Assembly: GCA_921293015.1 (NCBI GenBank) | Contig: OV121082.1 | Span: 48,752,971-48,816,970, forward strand | Direction of reading: 5' to 3' | Source: Phorcus lineatus | Lineage: Eukaryota; Mollusca; Gastropoda; Trochida; Trochidae | Length of the DNA: 64,000 nt | Shown: piece after piece, positions 47,393 to 58,776 of the stretch | Position numbering within the stretch: position 1 is the first letter of the stretch | How the letters are laid out: each line of letters begins with the position of its first letter | Program-made: the position numbers and the translations under genes | Notes under the pieces: model-generated | Told to the model about the DNA's origin: nothing | Databases searched by the model: none | What the model saw: the letters and a program-made list of their open reading frames with translations, nothing else

Positions 47393-50300
47393 CTGTAAAA
47401 ATATAACATCGATAAAACAACAATAAACCTAACATAATGAGCCATTTTCAAGCTACATTTCCTTATATTGCTTACCCTAAATAATATTAATATCTACGGA
47501 AGGCAGTTTTTAAAAAAAAATAATATAGGATGAGGAGCATTAGATATACATACTCAGGTCAGTGGAATAATTTACATATTTATCAGATGTGAAATAATGT
47601 TTGAAGATGATTTACAAAGACGTCAGCATACAACTTTGTCTCCCACAATGCAACTTGTGTTTTTTCACATGGCAGATGTGGAATTAAAAAATATATATAC
47701 TTCAAGTTACTAAGTCAACACTGCCTTTCATGTGTGTAAATGGCCTCATATTTGTACAAACAATATAATATATATATATTTACAAATAAAATAATAGTGC
47801 CATTGACTTTGTAGCTCATCACACTATCTACAATATATTTTTTGAATGGTCACAAGGTCACAATATTGATGTCACCAGATCTCCAAAATCCAATTATTAA
47901 AATCCTCATCAGCTTAGGACTCTTAGGAGTTTAGTTTTCTAGGCCGTTTCTTTTGGAAAAACAAGTTTAAGGGTGATGCCTCTGTGGTCCTTATCAGGGG
48001 TAACAGGGTCACCAACTCTATAAATGAGAATCCCCGTCAGCCAAGGAGTCTTTGCACAAGGGTTCAGCTTCCTAGACCTGTTGCTTCTAGATGAGAAGAG
48101 GACAGTAGATTTTAAGGACATGGTCTCTGTGGCCCTTGTTAGTGATAACTATGTCACAAAATCTATAGATGAGAATTACCATTAGCCAAGGAGTCTGTAA
48201 ACAAAGTTTCAGCTTTCTAGGCCTCTTGCTTCTGAAGAAGGAAAATTGTTTTTTTTAGGGTGTGGTCCCTGTGAACTTTATTAGGAGTCACAGGGTCACC
48301 AAAGCTACAAATTTGAATCCCCATTACCCTAGAAGATTGTACACAAAGTTCCATCTTTTTAGATACCTCGCTTCTGAAGATGAAAGAAGGTTCTTAGGGC
48401 GTGGCCCCTGTGGCCCTTATTAGGGATCACAGGGTCACCATATCTACAATAGAAACCTCAATAGTCAAGGAGTCTGTACACAATATTTAAGATTTACTGA
48501 GCCAATAGATAAAATACTGAAAAGTTTACAGATGAGGTAATTAACACCCAAAATGATATATCTGATCTATAACAATGGTCTGGTATAATCAGTGACCAGA
48601 ATGTATCTCCTGTAAAGAGATCTGGACTGAGCAGATTTGGCCTGTTATTGTCAAAGTTTGATGAGAGTCCCTCCCAGTTACCCCCCACAAAGTGTCATGG
48701 ATATACAGACAGGCTAGCGGTATAAGGCAAGCTGGTGCCAGTTACTGGGTTAATGATAATGGTAAAGACAAGGTGAGTATATTCAATAGAATGTTGTAAA
48801 TTTGATGACTATATCCTGGGTGGTCACAACCAAATGTACAAACTTAGGTCTCAACATAACAAAGATGTCTTTATAAAAAGTTGGGCTTTATGTGACAACG
48901 GAGCTTTATGTGACAACTGGATAAGGAGGAGAAGATAGAACACTAAATGCCTGCATGACACATAATTAAATGGTCGTCAGGACCAAATTTACAATTTTTT
49001 AATTTTTAAGTGCAAGGTAAGTGCTTTAATACAAATTTTAAATAAAGGGTTAAGGAAATTCGGCAGAAACAATTTGTAAAGTTTAAGGAGGCCAGATGTC
49101 ATTAGCAATGTTGGTGTTATTGGCCTCTTGAGCTAAAAATATCTTGAATACATAATCTTACTGCTACTCATCGCATATAAATAACCTGAAAAGATTTATC
49201 ATACTTGTTCACCAAGCAATTAACAATAAACATTTCTAATGAGAAAATTTAAAAGAATAATCACAAAATCTATTCAAAATATACCTTTTTTGGTCTGTTG
49301 TGGTATCGTAACATTGTCATAGTGTGATGAATACGAGTCCATTTCGGCAAGTAATTATTGTAATGAATGTTACTATTAATAGTAATAAAAAACAGTAAAA
49401 ATATGTAATTATAATATATATTAATATTATATCTATTAATTAAAGTAATTTTATTTCGTTATTTTGACAATGAGTTAACATCAGGCTTCTGAATTGAATC
49501 TTGTCTGTTCGTCTCCAAACCTCAGAATTTTTAGGTCTGAAACATAGACCTTGTATATAAGGCGACCGCCTTCCTTGACCCCTCAATTTCTGGTATAAAA
49601 AACTTGCCTTATACACTGTAGCTGGATTGTAGGATTGATATAATACATGACTAACTTTCAATATTGTTGGTTTACATCACCCCTGTCAGGTCAGCAGCAT
49701 AAACAAAATAGTGATAATCAATTATAATTTGATTGTATTGTTACTTACAATAAGTGCTAGGTATAAAATGAACTGAAAGAGATTGAGATCTTCTTCTCTA
49801 GAAGACAACTACAATATCAAGATTACTAGATCCATCGCTGATGGGTATAACATTACAGTTACCCTCAGAGGTGATCAGAATATATATCACAGGTTTGACA
49901 GGTTTATTATGGCAACATAGCTGGTATTAATGACCAGCAGGAATAAAGGCTGTAATCTACCTTGCCATGTTTGCATATCAATAAGAGAGGTAGGCTAAGT
50001 GGGTCAAGCTGTTATTCATCTAGAAATAGGTCAAATATTATAAACACTGCCCAACACTCAGTATAAGTGTAAAGGTGAAACAGTGTTATCTCCCTTTAGA
50101 AATATTGCACACTTTCAGACATTCTTTAACAAAATCCTTGATAAATTTGGCTTTTAGTGAATTTTATATTACAATTAGCCTTTGCCCCACATACAATTTG
50201 TTTTAAAAAATCATTCATAATTTTGAGCAATTTTCCTAGTACATTTTTCAAAAAAGAACTATTGAAAATAACAAGGACAGTGAAAAAATGAAAAAAAAGA

Positions 50301-53300
50301 AAAAAAAGTAAGTGGTCTCTAAATACAAGTCTTGCACAAACAAGCTGTCTTTTGATCCCACATGCTTGCAAGCTACTACTTTAAACACTATAGAATTTTG
50401 AGAAGGATCTTCTGACTTTTACGGATTGCCATTTAAATAAGCACCCCCTTTTCAAATTTCTAAGTGCTAAATAAGGTTGAATATGGAATTAATAATATCT
50501 TGATTTACTTATGTATCTCCTACTCTTTTGTTAAGTTTATATTGCAAGACTCTAAAGCATAAAAATCTAAACATCATGAAAACCAAATGATATAAAAAAA
50601 ACTACCAGTGAAGTGACTTTATTTGTAAATTGATGACAATGCTCACCAAGTTTGTGCTTCAGGAATGATGTCATCAACCACCACATATATCATTGCACCA
50701 GCAGCAAACGCCAGAGCATATGGAAGAATGGGTTCTGCGACTACAACTGCCGCTGCACCAAACAGACCTGCTATTGGTTCCACCATACCACTCAACTGAC
50801 CGTACCTAGAGAAAAGATTTATCATAATGCAATCTAAAGAAGCATTTCCTTACAATAACCTGTGGAGAACTTTACTTCTTATGAATATCCATATACAAAG
50901 AAATAATTTGATTGTTCAGATTTTATACATCAGGGATATGTAGAAAACTTTAAGATCATTTAATGTGGAAACAAGAGTGAAATCTTGCGAAGCACTCATA
51001 AAATATCCTTTACAGATGCTTGAAAGGAAGTTTTTCAATGGACTCATATTTCTTCATCACTATTGCTTATCAAAATACTCTTACAAAGATGGATCACCTT
51101 TTTATGAACCCTTACGCAAAGAAATATTCATAACTGATTTTAAGAAATATAGAAACCCAGAAAGTTTGAAACTCACCAGAAACTTTTAAAAACAGACATC
51201 CCTGATCCCCTCAGTGGAAGACTGACTGCCAGTCCTTCTGGGAAGTTTTGTATTCCTATACCAAATGCTAAATTTCTGGAATAAAAAAAACACAAGCACT
51301 GTACAGGTTTTCAATAGCATCTGGCTATTTATTGCCCATGTTTAACCTCTGAGATTATTATGAATAGTATTACTTGAGTTTAACATTATCTGTTTTGACA
51401 ATGATGTGATTTGGGTAATCAAGTCGACTTAACAAAATTACTTTGTCTGAATAGACCAGTTGAGTCATAAAGTTTGTCAGTTGCTGGGTGAGGTGAGGTG
51501 ATATCACCATTTTCAAAAGTATTTCACTTATATCGCACCTGCTATCATTATTGTAGGGAGAAAGCCAGCAACCCCTTTGTGGCTATGTATTGCGGTGAAA
51601 CCTGCGAGCATCGACTGGAACTAGCGAACAATGGGTTGTACTGCACTGAAATTCAGTGTAGCATTGCACCAAAACCTGACTGTGTGTAGAACAGTTCTCT
51701 ACTGCAGACAAACGTGCCAAGCCCCTGGCGGGATACGATCGACAGACCTCTTGATCCAAAGCCGAACGCACTAACCACTACGCCATCCCACCCCCTCACT
51801 TGGTGGGTCGATCAAGAGCAACAACTCATCATGTATCTTATGAACAACAACACTATGTAGATAACAACTCCTGAATTGTTTTGAAAGAATGCTGTTTAAG
51901 AAAGTTCATTGTATAGTGTATTATCAAAGATATTTATGGTTTGGTTTATTGTGGGCAAGATAGACAGAGATAGATTGTTCTATGTACCTTGCATTTTCAA
52001 AGGTTGCAGTTTTTGTTTTTCCAATAGCACCAAAACCAACTCCTACTGCTAGACCCTCTGACACAAAAAGGACAAAATACAATGTATACATAGAAAATTC
52101 TGTCATTAAATATCATATGACAAGACAACTAAAATTGATTTATTTTCATTATTACATTATTATTTATTATCAAACAATACTTGGAAGATTGTGGATAATG
52201 ATTATAGTCATCGGTAGTTTGCAACTTATTTCCCACTTACCTGTAATCAATGTTGATATGTCTTTGTTATGTTCACCTCATAATCTCTCACCTGGTATAT
52301 TATGAACAGTAATGGCTACTATAAGAAGCAAAATCCTCCTCCAACTGGTCGTGTTGACCTCTGTGATTGGTCGATCTGTGGTAGGCACATCTATGCTTTC
52401 ATAACTAGCACCACTCTCGTAATCATAGTTAGATGTAACCGGTCTCCTCTGTCTAGTTCTAACTGGCGGGGCAGGACTATATTTATCACCATTTTCTGAA
52501 AATAAGCATTAAGAGATCAAAAAACAGTATCAAGATATCAGAAGACACTTGGGTGAGATTCTCTATTAAGCATGTAACCAAATGATCCTATTTCCTGTTT
52601 AAAACAATTTAAACAGAAAATTAATGTTTTATTGAAATGCAAAAGTAAAATAACCAAAACAAGTTTATTTTCTTTATGACTTATTTACATCAATTTTTTA
52701 TTTCTTACCTTTAACATAATCTTGCTGTGGTGAGTAATTCAAGTTGCCATCCTTTTCTAATTTTCTCTCACCATCCAGAGATAGTGCTAAAGATGAAGGA
52801 TTACCTCCCTTTAACAAAAAGTTTTATACTTTACAATATCATCTTGTTATGTCAGCGCCTTGAGCATGTGCCTTGTACATGGAAAAGGCGCCATACAAAT
52901 ACACATTTCTTATTATTATTTTAGCAATAATCAATTTGACTCTTTTTCAAACATTTAAAACATCTGATCAAAAGTATTTATGACTTTTTTAATATGAGTT
53001 ATTATAAAATCACAATTGAACATATCAAATTGTATTCATTTCTTAACTTTTCTTTTACTAATATTATCCATTCGAGAAGCTACAAATACAATCACCGAAT
53101 CAACTGACCATATTGGGGAGGAATATGTCTGCAGAATATACAAATATTGCTCCTAATGTAAATCCGACAGCAACTGGAAGAAAGGCCCATTCTCCATTCT
53201 TGCCGTATATCCCAGAATTCTCAGCAAACTCAATGGCAGGAGCAAGGAGGGACCAATAAGAAGCTGCCGTCATGACCTGACACGAGAAGAAGAATCAAAG

Positions 53301-56300
53301 ATGTGCAATAGGTGCAATAGACAGTGGATACTAAACTACCTTCCATTCAATCTAATTTTTCTCAATCAAATTAATGATTAAATATAGCACCTGAAAAGGC
53401 AAGAAAAAAAGAATTACATGGTAAGAAGTTTAGAATTCTGTAAGTAATCAGCTAACATTTAACATGAGTTGACTGCAATTGTGACACCGGTGCTACAATA
53501 GTGACATGACAACTATGACCATTTTTGACGTCATATGTGAAGCGGTATGACACTAGTTTAATATTGCTTATTATTACTCGCCTGTGTAAGATACTGCAGT
53601 GTAATAATTTCTACGGCGATATTAAACCAATGTAATACCACTGTACGTATGTCATAATAATGTGTGGTTGTGACGTCACAATGTTGGCACCGCTGTCACA
53701 ATGGCGGCCAAGTTGCGGAAATGTTTCGTTTTGTACACTTTCAGCAAACGTTGCTTGATTATTGAGGTCAAGTTATAAACAGAATACTAAACTTCCTTCA
53801 ATTTAATACTATTTTCATAACACTCGTTAATGATTTGGTATCAAACTCGCTTTCGCGCGTATAATACTGAATCATTAACTCTTTTAATAAAAATAGTATG
53901 AAATGAAAGGTCGTTTAGTATCCTCTATATATTGCTTAAGAAATATTGCACTGCAGTATCACATTGGCAAAAAAAATATAACATCTACATATATCCATAC
54001 AAGCTAACTGTCGTTCGTTGCAAAATTTGTTGTTCAATGTGTTGATGATCTAAGCAACCTTATGCATATTCCATGAAAAAATGCAAAAGCTGCGCAGCAC
54101 AGTAATTAAAGGCTGGGTAAATAAAAAATTTCAAGATCAAATTCTTAAAATAATCAACTTATCATCTGATAATCATCTAAGTGTTGATCCAAGACCAACA
54201 GGCATTTCTCCTAGGGCTGACTTGGCTTTAAACAAGTTACTCAACAAATTATAACTGAAGTATAACATTTCCTACATGCAGTTTAGATACTATTCTTGTC
54301 TTTTTGACTTTTTAACACTTACCCCGGCAGCAAATCCCAGACTTCCATCTAGGATTTTTCTCTGAAATTAGATATTAGAAACTATGTAGGAAAAAAGGAA
54401 ACCAATGAGGTGTCATATTTCATATTTGTGCACGTATTCACTTTTACTTTTATTCACATTTTTGCCAAACAACCATAGTATTTTGAGGCCCTTAAAAGTT
54501 GATTGAATGAGAAAAGATTAAACCTCTATCAATCTGTGTGATGTGTTTCTAACTTTTAAAGCATCTTACTTATGAGCAACCAATGAGATATATAAGGATA
54601 CTTCATTCCTGGAGCTTCTTTTAGAGGCGTTTTAGAAGTTGGAATGATGAAAATGACAAGGAATGTACATATGTATAACAACTTTTTTATTCACTGTATG
54701 TGACGTTTCGACACAGATACTTGTATCGTTCTCAAGCAAAGGTAACAATGTGGTAAGATACGAGGACATAAGTACATGGCAACAATTAGCAGGGAAAACA
54801 AAATTACAAGGAGAGCAGATACATTTACAAGAGAGATAAAGGATAAGAATATATCATTCATTCATTCTGATCATTCCTGTAATGTATTAAAAAAATTTAC
54901 AGATCATACTGAATGAGTGTCACCATAAATGTATATTTTTGTCAGGCATAGAAATGAACCAAACCATATTGAACACCTGTAATATAAATGTTCTGTAATG
55001 TGTTCTTATGGTACTGACAATAATTGAACACGAAACCATGGCAACAGAGAATAAAGTGCTTGACATACAACAGCTGTGACAGTGATAAAGGATTTTGTAC
55101 TAAATGCTGTCAGAGAGAGAGACCAGCTACTTTTCTTTTACCTACTCTGAATTCATTTCCTTGTACAGCTCCTTTGATTAGGTTAAGATATGATGTTCAA
55201 TCACACTTCCTTTCAATAGTTTCCTTCAGTTGTTCCTTTCATATCTATCTAGTGATGTTTAAACGTTCTTTAAGAATCATTCATCTGTGTCTTAAGTTAG
55301 TTTACAAAAGAAAAGAAATCCTAAATAGGTACTGATATATTTTGAATGAAATCAAACAACCGATGATTTATAATAATGAGAATTTTAAAGAAGCCTCTTC
55401 CTGACAATCTGATGTATTCATATATTTTTCGTAATTTGTGAAAAGATGTTTTTGTAAATCTATCAATTATAAAAATAATGCTTTGTGACAATGTTTCAAT
55501 GACAAAGTATGTATGTTAACAATTTTGGTCTTGAATATCATATACGATATTTAGTTTTAATTTATCATTGACTACCTGCACCATAAATTTGATGTGAGCA
55601 GTTCTTTAAGTTACCATTCATACTAGATAAATGCAGGGCAGATTTTTCAATAACACAATTATATAACATTTGCTTCAAAAGATATATGTCTGTCTTTACT
55701 GTGTACTGGGATTAAGCAGATCAAAAAGAAACAATTAAATGTTCATGAATAAAAGATCAAAATAAAACATGTCAAAATATAATCTGCCCTTCTGGTTACT
55801 ACTTTATACAAAATAAAAAATCTATCTTTAATACGGCTAGTTTTTATATTTACATACTCGGTAATCAATTTGGAAATTTAGGTCACATGGACATACCAGA
55901 TGTGACTGCCCAAATCTATGTGCAATATGTGACCAATATGCATGTCTTACCTTATCTAATATATTCAAATTGATGTTATACAAATCAATTCTCTTGGGTC
56001 ATAAAATCTTAGATAATTCTCAATCTCACTCTGTCATTATAAAAGTGACATGAAGATATAAATATCTACGCCCTCTGCATATTCAGTAATCACCATCGCT
56101 ATGATGATGTCTTATCTCAAATTACTCGGTGAATGTGTCAATTCCAGGGAAGTAATGAAATGTAATGTGATTAATGAGAATTTTGGATAACTTGTCTTAT
56201 AAATTTTGTAATATAGTTTTATCAAATGTAATTAAATGACATATTGGGCACTTATTTATTTGGTTATTTTGTCAGACCATGATATTTTAATAAAACTTTT

Positions 56301-58776
56301 AACAAAAAAGAAAAATTTGTTCTCTAGCTCATCAGGTATTGTAAATTAATTTCTTAAAGAACTAAAATTTCAACGAAGCCTGTGCTCATGTTATCTCCAT
56401 TAAAATTACAAAATTTTCCCTTGATAATCTTCAACTGTTATGGTTATTCTAAACAAAACTTCAGTACCTTAAACTTAAACATCCTAAAGAAGTAACAAAT
56501 AGCTTATAATGGTGTGACCCGTTTTGCCTCTATAAACATGTATTTACATTTTCATTTAATTTACCACCTCTCACTGAAGCAATCAAACCCTGAAAAGCAT
56601 TGATAGCAGTTTGAAATATGCATACACCATCAATAATCAACTGAGGTCTTAAAAAGCATGACATTTCAGCATCCTTTCCGCCATCTTGTTTTGAGGGAAA
56701 TGACTGATTTTACAACATTGTAAAATAAACTTTTTGCATGAATAGCATATCTACATAACAACAATGCCTCATAATGCCATAGCAAGGTTTTTTACACTCA
56801 CAGTGCCAATGAATGTTTTCTATCTTATTCTTGTTTTATTTTCCTGAGTTTGTGCTCTCATCTATCTAGTTGTCTATATCTAAATGTTACCCTGAGTTAC
56901 ATGTTTCAACTTAGTTATGTTACAATCATGTACTATTAACATAAGTGTATAAACTCAAATATCACTTTGAATTTTGTTTCCACAAATAATCCTTGATAGA
57001 ACTGTCTTTTTAACTCACTGTTCTTGCCTTACAAACTTGCACAATTTCATTTAAGGAACCATTCTCAATGAATCTCTCAATAGCTAGTAGTTTTGAATAT
57101 GCTAGCAACAACCAAAACTCCCTAAGGACTCCATACTAAATCTCCTGCTCTACTCCCCAAGGCCCCAACCATGACTCGGCCATCTCCGAGTCTCAGACCC
57201 GTGGCTGACCGCTACCTCATTGAAACATGGACGTAACCAATACATAAGGTTATATAAAGTCTGCTTGAATCGGTAAGTAAAACTAGAGAACAAGAATGTT
57301 ACTGTTTGAGAATTTTATATTCATGTATCTTTGATATTATTATTGATACGGACATGAAATATTTGGGCCTAAGGTGAAGATCAAAGATTATAATGTACTA
57401 AATTGAACAATTAGTTGCAATTTGGGAGTTAAGCAGTCTGAAGAAGACGACAAATGACAACGAAGAGATGGAATACAACAATCCATGCCAACAGCCATGG
57501 CTTTATGAACATAGTTTGGACAGAATAACATAAAATTGTATCAGCGATTAACTTATTGACACACAGAATACAATTCTGATCTAATTGTAACTGAAAGATA
57601 AAACAATACCAGTAATCTTGTAAACCAGTTATTTAACTTTTTTTATAGACTTGCACAACTATTTAAAAACACCTTTGAAGGATGTTATTGAATATTAAAA
57701 AATCCACAAAACATGTATATTTACTGTTGCATTTTGGATTAAAAGAACTTAAGTGACAGAACAATATAAAAAATGTCTAACATTGCATCATGCTGAAATT
57801 ATGAAATAAATGTTATAATCAATCCCAAAAAATTAAAATACATTCCTTTATTAAAATGCAGCTGAAAAAGGGTTATCAATGAATTAAGATATTTCCAAAT
57901 ATTTATAACAATTTTGAATCTAGGGGCAACAAAGCTGGTATGAAAGAGTGAGAAGACTCAATTTGAAGTTTTATCAGCTTTTAAGATGACACCAAAAGCT
58001 GTAAATGTTTATGATAACGCAAATTGCTAGACATTTGCTAGAAAGAAGTAGATTGTGCCTATCAAATTTTACGATTAAGAATACATCTGTTAAGAATAAA
58101 CCAATCCAATTCTATATCAATAGCTTTTGACAAAGAAATCTTGAAATGACACTTCTTTTTCAGATGAATAATGCATAATGATTTATTTCTTTTAACTTGA
58201 AATTTTGGCGTGATATTTTGATCAAGTTGATCAATCTTCTGCTGAGGCAGTTGACTATCAATTATTACAGGTATTTTTAATTGCCATAATTGAAATTACC
58301 ATTTCAATGCATGCCATTTAGCTTAATACAGCATAAAAGCGCAGAAATCATTCCGAAATTAATGCAAACAAAACATAAAGAGCTTGAGACAATCTCGGCA
58401 CCTTTCTATTAAATTCTAGGAAAAGCAACTGATTTGTTTGGACAAACTGAGAATACATTGTAAAATAAAAACCTGACATAAACAAGCATTTACACTTCTA
58501 TGACGGTAAACTAATTCCAATACCCAAAAAAATACAAATTAACAGAATGAAATGGGAAATACGGGTCGTAGTTATATTGGTCGAAAACCGGACAATATAC
58601 AAAATATGCAGACGATTTTTAAGTATGTGATGCATTCGCAAGTCATAAGTAAATGAAAATGCACTCACTTGCCCACTGTGAAACACAAAAACGAGACCGG
58701 ACCCAAGAGCTGTCAAACCCCATGTAAATAGAGTACCCAGTAGGGTTTGCAACACTGGTCCAGCACTTTCCAACAT
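47314..58776 (-). CDS. SLC39A11: SLC39A11 (ZIP11) zinc transporter, nine coding exons
   Basis: Role (family knowledge): a ZIP-family metal importer of the GufA-like branch, a multi-pass membrane protein moving zinc into the cytosol. What is seen: nine minus-strand exons at 58669-58776, 54323-54361, 53109-53276, 52709-52808, 52292-52495, 51988-52057, 51177-51275, 50647-50805 and 47314-47392. All junctions are GT/AG with matching phases, and together they encode 341 residues, close to the human protein of about 342. The start [20 protein letters not shown] aligns with the human start, and an in-frame TGA lies upstream. Metal-site motifs are [16 protein letters not shown] (residues about 203-218) and [14 protein letters not shown] (about 238-251), then [12 protein letters not shown] and [20 protein letters not shown], and an end of SLDVGLG type (here CLDVGLG). 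The long loop, residues about 106-190, is variable as in relatives. No frameshift or premature stop was found, so the gene looks functional. Confidence 0.96.
47811..48546. mobile_element. Repeat-array element C (copy 2), in intron 8
   Basis: Starts GTAGCTCATC and ends CAGATGAGGTAATTA, matching the ends of the 34915 element. It has four to five tandem units of about 140 bp (TGGCCCTTATTAGGGATCAC, AGCTTTCTAGGCCTCTTGCT). It lies between exons 8 and 9 of SLC39A11. Confidence 0.75.
48547..50646. other. Rest of SLC39A11 intron 8
   Basis: AT-rich intronic sequence; no further gene or clear repeat. Around 49550-49620 a short TATAAGGC/GCCTTATA pair suggests a small foldback, which I do not assign. Confidence 0.5.
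50647..50805 (-). CDS. SLC39A11: SLC39A11 coding exon 8
   Basis: [53 protein letters not shown] and two bases of Cys. Helices 6-7. Acceptor TAG, donor GTGAGC. Confidence 0.96.
51177..51275 (-). CDS. SLC39A11: SLC39A11 coding exon 7
   Basis: [20 protein letters not shown] then [13 protein letters not shown] and two bases of Trp. Carries the second metal-site motif QNFPEG. Acceptor CAG, donor GTGAGT. Confidence 0.95.
51485..51795 (-). mobile_element. tRNA-derived SINE in intron 6
   Basis: On the minus strand it starts with GGGATGGCGTAGTGGTTAGT (A-box like) and continues to GGTCTGTCGATCGTATCCC (B-box like), a tRNA-like RNA polymerase III head. It then runs through the conserved core shared with 32305-32460. 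It sits about 190 bp upstream of the exon 6 donor side and 210 bp from exon 7, so it does not touch the splice sites. Confidence 0.8.
51988..52057 (-). CDS. SLC39A11: SLC39A11 coding exon 6
   Basis: [20 protein letters not shown] then ENA and two bases of an Arg codon. Completes helix 4 and its HNxPEG motif. Acceptor CAG, donor GTACAT. Confidence 0.95.
52292..52495 (-). CDS. SLC39A11: SLC39A11 coding exon 5
   Basis: Starts [18 protein letters not shown], the rest of the loop, then [18 protein letters not shown]. The next Glu codon of the HNxPEG metal site is split: one base here and two in exon 6. Donor GTGAGA. Confidence 0.95.
52709..52808 (-). CDS. SLC39A11: SLC39A11 coding exon 4
   Basis: [20 protein letters not shown] and the hydrophilic loop up to DYVK, plus one base (phase 1). 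Acceptor AG, donor GTAAGA. Loop region, poorly conserved apart from the LALSL part (human LALNF). Confidence 0.92.
52850..52922 (+). mobile_element. SINE 3' tail next to the exon 4 acceptor
   Basis: A nested hairpin: GCGCCTT ... AAGGCGC outside (52855-52891) and CATGT ... ACATG inside. It is followed by CATACAAATACACATTTC and a TTATTATTATT tail. This is a common SINE-tail type in marine invertebrates. It lies only about 40 bp upstream (in gene sense) of the exon 4 acceptor of SLC39A11. Confidence 0.7.
53109..53276 (-). CDS. SLC39A11: SLC39A11 coding exon 3
   Basis: 56 codons, [17 protein letters not shown] through [19 protein letters not shown] to FLPNM; phase 0 at both ends. The donor is GTCAGT, slightly weaker than the others. 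It holds helices 2 and 3. Confidence 0.95.
53326..53922. mobile_element. Nested foldback elements in intron 2
   Basis: Arm A at 53326-53380 (GGATACTAAACTACCTTCC onward) recurs at 53782-53841 and, inverted, at 53864-53922, so the last two form a hairpin-like foldback. Between them lies another foldback element with 36-bp inverted ends (53478-53513 and 53667-53702, about 29 of 36 matching, beginning ATTGTGACACCGGTG and ending CACCGCTGTCACAAT). The group sits about 50 bp upstream of the exon 3 acceptor. Confidence 0.7.
54323..54361 (-). CDS. SLC39A11: SLC39A11 coding exon 2 (39 bp)
   Basis: 13 codons, [13 protein letters not shown], phase 0 at both ends, bounded by AG (TTTCAG) and GTAAGT. Small, but it reproduces exactly the segment that follows the first helix in the family. 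Confidence 0.95.
54362..58668. other. SLC39A11 intron 1 (4.3 kb)
   Basis: Mostly AT-rich unique-looking sequence. It contains a Penelope-like 3' end (listed separately), a TAGCTCATCAGG motif near 56333 like the ends of element C, and GGTCGAAAACCGGACAAT near 58577, the core motif of MITE family A. Confidence 0.7.
54665..54740 (-). mobile_element. Penelope-like element 3' end in intron 1
   Basis: Minus strand: GCTTGAGAACGATACAAGTA, TCTGTGTCGAAACGTCACA, then GTGAATAAAAAAGTTGTTAT. The stem GATAC/GTGTC (with a G-T pair) closes the loop AAGTATCT, almost the same loop as in the 38.2-kb units, and GAAACGTCAC follows in both. The coding part is absent. Confidence 0.6.
58669..58776 (-). CDS. SLC39A11: SLC39A11 coding exon 1
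   Basis: 36 codons, [10 protein letters not shown] to VFVFHSGQ, ending on a whole codon before GTGAGT. The ATG at 58776 is the first in frame after a TGA at 58804-58806. It encodes the first membrane helix. Confidence 0.95.
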
